Assembly (NCBI RefSeq): GCF_014651595.1
Contig: NZ_BMXE01000013.1
Span: 35,100-99,099, forward strand
From: Pseudovibrio japonicus
GTDB lineage: Bacteria > Pseudomonadota > Alphaproteobacteria > Rhizobiales > Stappiaceae
DNA: 64,000 nt
Reading direction: 5' to 3'
Within the stretch, counting starts at the first letter, position 1. Each line of letters begins with the position of its first letter. Both the position numbers and the translations under genes were made by a program. Positions 62,201 to 64,000 of the stretch are shown piece after piece. Below the pieces are notes generated by a model. That model saw nothing but the letters and a program-made list of their open reading frames with translations. It made no database searches and was not told where the DNA came from.

Positions 62201-64000
62201 GTCAACTCGTGACGGCGATAACTCTATCTGGATCGGGTCAAATGGGGAATTGACCCTTGACGCGGCTGGTTCGTCCAATGGGATTTTTCAAACAAATAGC
62301 GAAGGCGACAACACTATCGAGGTCGGAGAGAATTGGAACCTGACCGTTGTCGCAGTGGAAAGGGCCTTTGGAGTATCGCAGGCAAGTTCCAACGGCGATA
62401 ACACTCTCGAGATCGGACGAGATGCGCACATTTCCGTTACCGCAGGTGGTTTGGGCGTTGGGATTTCACAGTCCAGTTTAACCGGCAATAACATGGTCTG
62501 GATCGGACCAAATGATCCTTTGATTGTTAGCGCAGGGGGAGTGGGCGTTGGAGTCGATCAGTTCAACCTTGATGGTGATAACTCTCTTTGGATCGGATCG
62601 GGTCAGCACATATCCGTTACTGCCGGGACAGCGGCCATCGGCCTAAATCAGTTCAGTGATGTAGGTGATAACTCGATTTGGATGGGATCAAATGGAAATA
62701 TATCCGTTACCGCAGAACTAGATGCCACTGGGGTGGAGCAAAATACTGCCTTTGGTGGCTTTGGTGAGAGTGACGCTGACTTCGGATCTAATATGCGAAT
62801 TGCTGTTTATGCCGGAACCGAGGCTGTTGGCATCGAACAAAGTGGGATAGCTGCCCGTACAATTTTGGGTGGCGGTTCTCATATCCGCGCTAAAGGTGAG
62901 ACTGATGCAAGAGGCGTACGCCAGCGTTCAGCTAACAACCTGTTCCGCTTGGGCCAAGGCTCCTTCATGAATGTTGAGGCAGGAAACACGGGTATCGGCC
63001 TCTCACAGTTACCAAGTGCCATTGCGGTCACAAACACAGCGATCATCGAACGCAACAGCCGCATCAGTGTCTTTGCAGGGGACCGTGCCTTAGGCATTTA
63101 CAGCTTAGCGCCCAATATCTCCTCATCGTCCGTTGAAGTGCAGCAGGGAGCTGAGATCTTTGCTTCAGGTGGCAGTACAGCCCACGGTGTTCTTGTTGTC
63201 TCCGGCAGTGCCGGCGGTAGTGCCAACGTGACAAACCGCGGCGTAATCATCGCCACTTCAAGGGATGCAACAAAACGCTCTTATGGTGTTCACATGATTG
63301 GTGACCGCAACACTCTGGAAACAAGTGGCACGATCCGCGCTGATCTGGCTCCGGACAGCCATGCGATCTGGATGGAAGGCAATTACAACACGGTGAAGAT
63401 GTTTAATCTGCCAGTCACACAAGGCCGGATCACCTTTGGCGATGGTGCCGGTGGGTTCGGAATGGACAACACGCTGATTATAGGCCGCGAGTTTGATGCA
63501 GCCTTTACGGTGGATGCTGATCCGCATGAACTAACCGTTCTGGGTCAGGGCCAATCCCTGACGGTCAATCAGATCGCACCATACCAGCTAAAGGTTGTCT
63601 CCATCGACTCCGATGGCTACTTCAGAGCCTCAAGTGTCCGCATGACAGACGACCTGATCCGCTACCTGCAACAGGAGATCTACACACGTGAACTGAAAAA
63701 CCGCCAGTTCCTCTATCAGGACAACGGCCTCATTCAGGACTTCTGGTTTGATGCCAGCGGGTTTGGTCAAGCCAGCACCACCGGACGGGCCTACTCCCAT
63801 TTCCTGGGTGCCTTCACCATCGGTTATGACCGGGCCTTTGAAGACAACGGACTGGGCGGTGTTTATGCCGGTTACTCCGTGGGTAGAGTCAACCAGGGCA
63901 ACCGAAACTGGGATAACACACTCCAGACGGCCTATGCCGGTATCTACTATGACCGCGCCTTTGACCGTATCCTGACCGGCATCAACCTGCTGGGTGGTAT
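59247..64000 (+). CDS. Type V autotransporter with repetitive passenger, 3' end outside the window
   Basis: Open from the ATG at 59247 to the window end, at least 1,584 residues. The signal peptide has a basic start (MRKRLNYRR), a hydrophobic core and an AVAQ cleavage site near residue 34. The passenger consists of degenerate beta-helix-like repeats from about 59500, then 26 exact 30-residue units (60414-62753) with consensus GDNTIxIGxNGxLTVTAG and xxxGIxQ, then a non-repetitive segment. The translocator begins near 63690: QFLYQDNGLIQDFWFDASGF, followed by barrel strands such as AYSHFLGAFTIGYDRAFED, as in autotransporter beta-domains. Secreted via Sec and displayed on the cell surface; likely an adhesin. 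Repeat number is expected to vary. Confidence 0.88.
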   Translation, partial: MRKRLNYRRIAPFTAGLLASTIIAVSFSGSAVAQIVINAPQNTPVTLLADGTVLVTDTGSIDVNPGFFAISSNGFNSEITLHGPVSGTINSPGNVDSLAVIRQNGDTSNTLIVREGGDITATDTANAQFVRGVQQNNPTGSHTVNLENAQITVTAPNAIARGIDQNSFTGSNLVQFGDNGRISVLGGTAADGVGQSTANGDNLIETGAALQVTVDAAGDGNGIVQNHVAAGTGNSRAEIASGTQIDVVAQERARAVFQINAGDGDSTSIFGSDVQLSANGGLDGFGVFQSHDLTGTGDNNIEFGSGARIDVTAQLFAFGIDQSNSISGNNTTVFSSDAHVTSTSTGGTAYGIRQQTSSSSYNSLSLGANSRIDSNASGNGFGIQQFAEGGDNTIEVGEYGNLTVTAGGPATGISQDTFSGDNTVELGTNGQISAIGQLSADGIQQENDEGDNAIEIGPNGDLTVIGEDIADGIVQRNSSGDNSIWIGADLILAVTAGNDATGSFQRSEEGNNAVEIGPNGDLTVIAEDDAFGVRQFNISGDNSIWIGADLNLAVTAEDNADGIAQSNTTGDNTIEVGEHGTLTVTAGDDATGSFQRSEEGNNAIEIGPNGDLTVIAEDNALGVQQINVSGDNSIWTGADLNLAVIAADNATGIEQSNISGDNTLDIGPNGTVTVTAGLDAFGINQRNLDGDNTIHAGENWNLTVDGGDLAVGVVQLTLNGDNSISIGANDPFSITSLGRAFGILQETENGDNSIWIGSDEHMSVTADLDASGLTQASANGDNTITLGEHGDLTLDGGLNATGIGQATRDGDNTLDIGPNGTLIVTAGLDAFGISQRNLDGDNTIHAGENWNLTVDGGDFTVGVVQLTLNGDNSISIGANDPFSITSLGRAFGILQETENGDNSIWIGSDEHMSVTADLDARGLAQASANGDNAIEIGDNGVLTVIADLGAIGLVQDSATGDNTITLGENGHLTLAAGLDANGIGQSTRDGDNSIWIGSNGELTLDAAGSSNGIFQTNSEGDNTIEVGENWNLTVVAVERAFGVSQASSNGDNTLEIGRDAHISVTAGGLGVGISQSSLTGNNMVWIGPNDPLIVSAGGVGVGVDQFNLDGDNSLWIGSGQHISVTAGTAAIGLNQFSDVGDNSIWMGSNGNISVTAELDATGVEQNTAFGGFGESDADFGSNMRIAVYAGTEAVGIEQSGIAARTILGGGSHIRAKGETDARGVRQRSANNLFRLGQGSFMNVEAGNTGIGLSQLPSAIAVTNTAIIERNSRISVFAGDRALGIYSLAPNISSSSVEVQQGAEIFASGGSTAHGVLVVSGSAGGSANVTNRGVIIATSRDATKRSYGVHMIGDRNTLETSGTIRADLAPDSHAIWMEGNYNTVKMFNLPVTQGRITFGDGAGGFGMDNTLIIGREFDAAFTVDADPHELTVLGQGQSLTVNQIAPYQLKVVSIDSDGYFRASSVRMTDDLIRYLQQEIYTRELKNRQFLYQDNGLIQDFWFDASGFGQASTTGRAYSHFLGAFTIGYDRAFEDNGLGGVYAGYSVGRVNQGNRNWDNTLQTAYAGIYYDRAFDRILTGINLLGG
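60414..62753 (+). repeat. 26 tandem 90-nt coding repeats in the autotransporter passenger
   Basis: Units start every 90 nt exactly (60414, 60504 ... 62664) with no indel, each opening with GDN or GNN and carrying an IxIG motif and a GxxQ motif. Units 5-6 resemble 8-9 (270-nt offset), and units 10-13 resemble 15-18 (450-nt offset, near identical). So at least two multi-unit duplications have occurred. The exact frame preservation shows selection on the protein. Confidence 0.9.

Noticed and set aside
61028..62278. Two 206-codon minus-strand open frames
   Set aside because: They are antisense shadows of the 90-nt autotransporter repeats; the similarity between them follows from the repeats, and there is no ribosome site.
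60414..62753. Repeat array as a possible CRISPR
   Set aside because: Repeats are contiguous 90-nt coding units without spacers, in one open frame.

Overview
This 64 kb window most likely comes from an alphaproteobacterium, and the gene set recalls marine Pseudovibrio-type genomes. That is an inference from the mix of systems and the moderate GC content; no rRNA or housekeeping marker is present. Nearly everything here faces outward: secretion, adhesion, bacterial competition and peptide natural products. Decayed mobile elements lie between the blocks.

Block 1 (1-24348, + strand) is a type I secretion operon. It holds a giant RTX/cadherin-like surface protein of at least 7,090 residues whose 5' end lies outside the window, followed by its ABC exporter and its HlyD-type periplasmic adaptor. 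The outer-membrane TolC partner is not here.

Block 2 (24455-50780) is a type VI secretion (T6SS) island lying between two directly oriented, decayed IS6-family elements. On the minus strand the order is tssA-hcp-tssB-tssC-tssC2-tssE-tssF-tssG-tssH(clpV)-FHA gene-tssJ-tssK-tssL-tssM, then two paralogous genes of unknown function, vgrG, a small conserved gene and PAAR. All core parts are present, but no Ser/Thr kinase or phosphatase accompanies the FHA protein. TssM has no visible P-loop. A third, diverged copy of the unknown family sits on the plus strand at the other end of the island.

Block 3 (50.8-54.6 kb) is a patchwork. It contains a 10-nt tandem repeat, a decayed ISNCY-type transposase, an AadA-family aminoglycoside nucleotidyltransferase gene, and a recombinase/HicA remnant in front of an intact hicB.

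Block 4 (54558-58810) is the most unusual locus. On the minus strand, a putative precursor peptide is followed by an APH-fold kinase and a HopA1-LanC fusion protein. This is the logic of class V lanthipeptide biosynthesis, but with lyase and cyclase fused. Converging on it is a 140-residue peptide gene with two copies of a CX3C-X6-CX3C motif.

Block 5 (59247-64000, + strand) is a type V autotransporter running off the right edge. Its passenger contains 26 exact 90-nt repeats.
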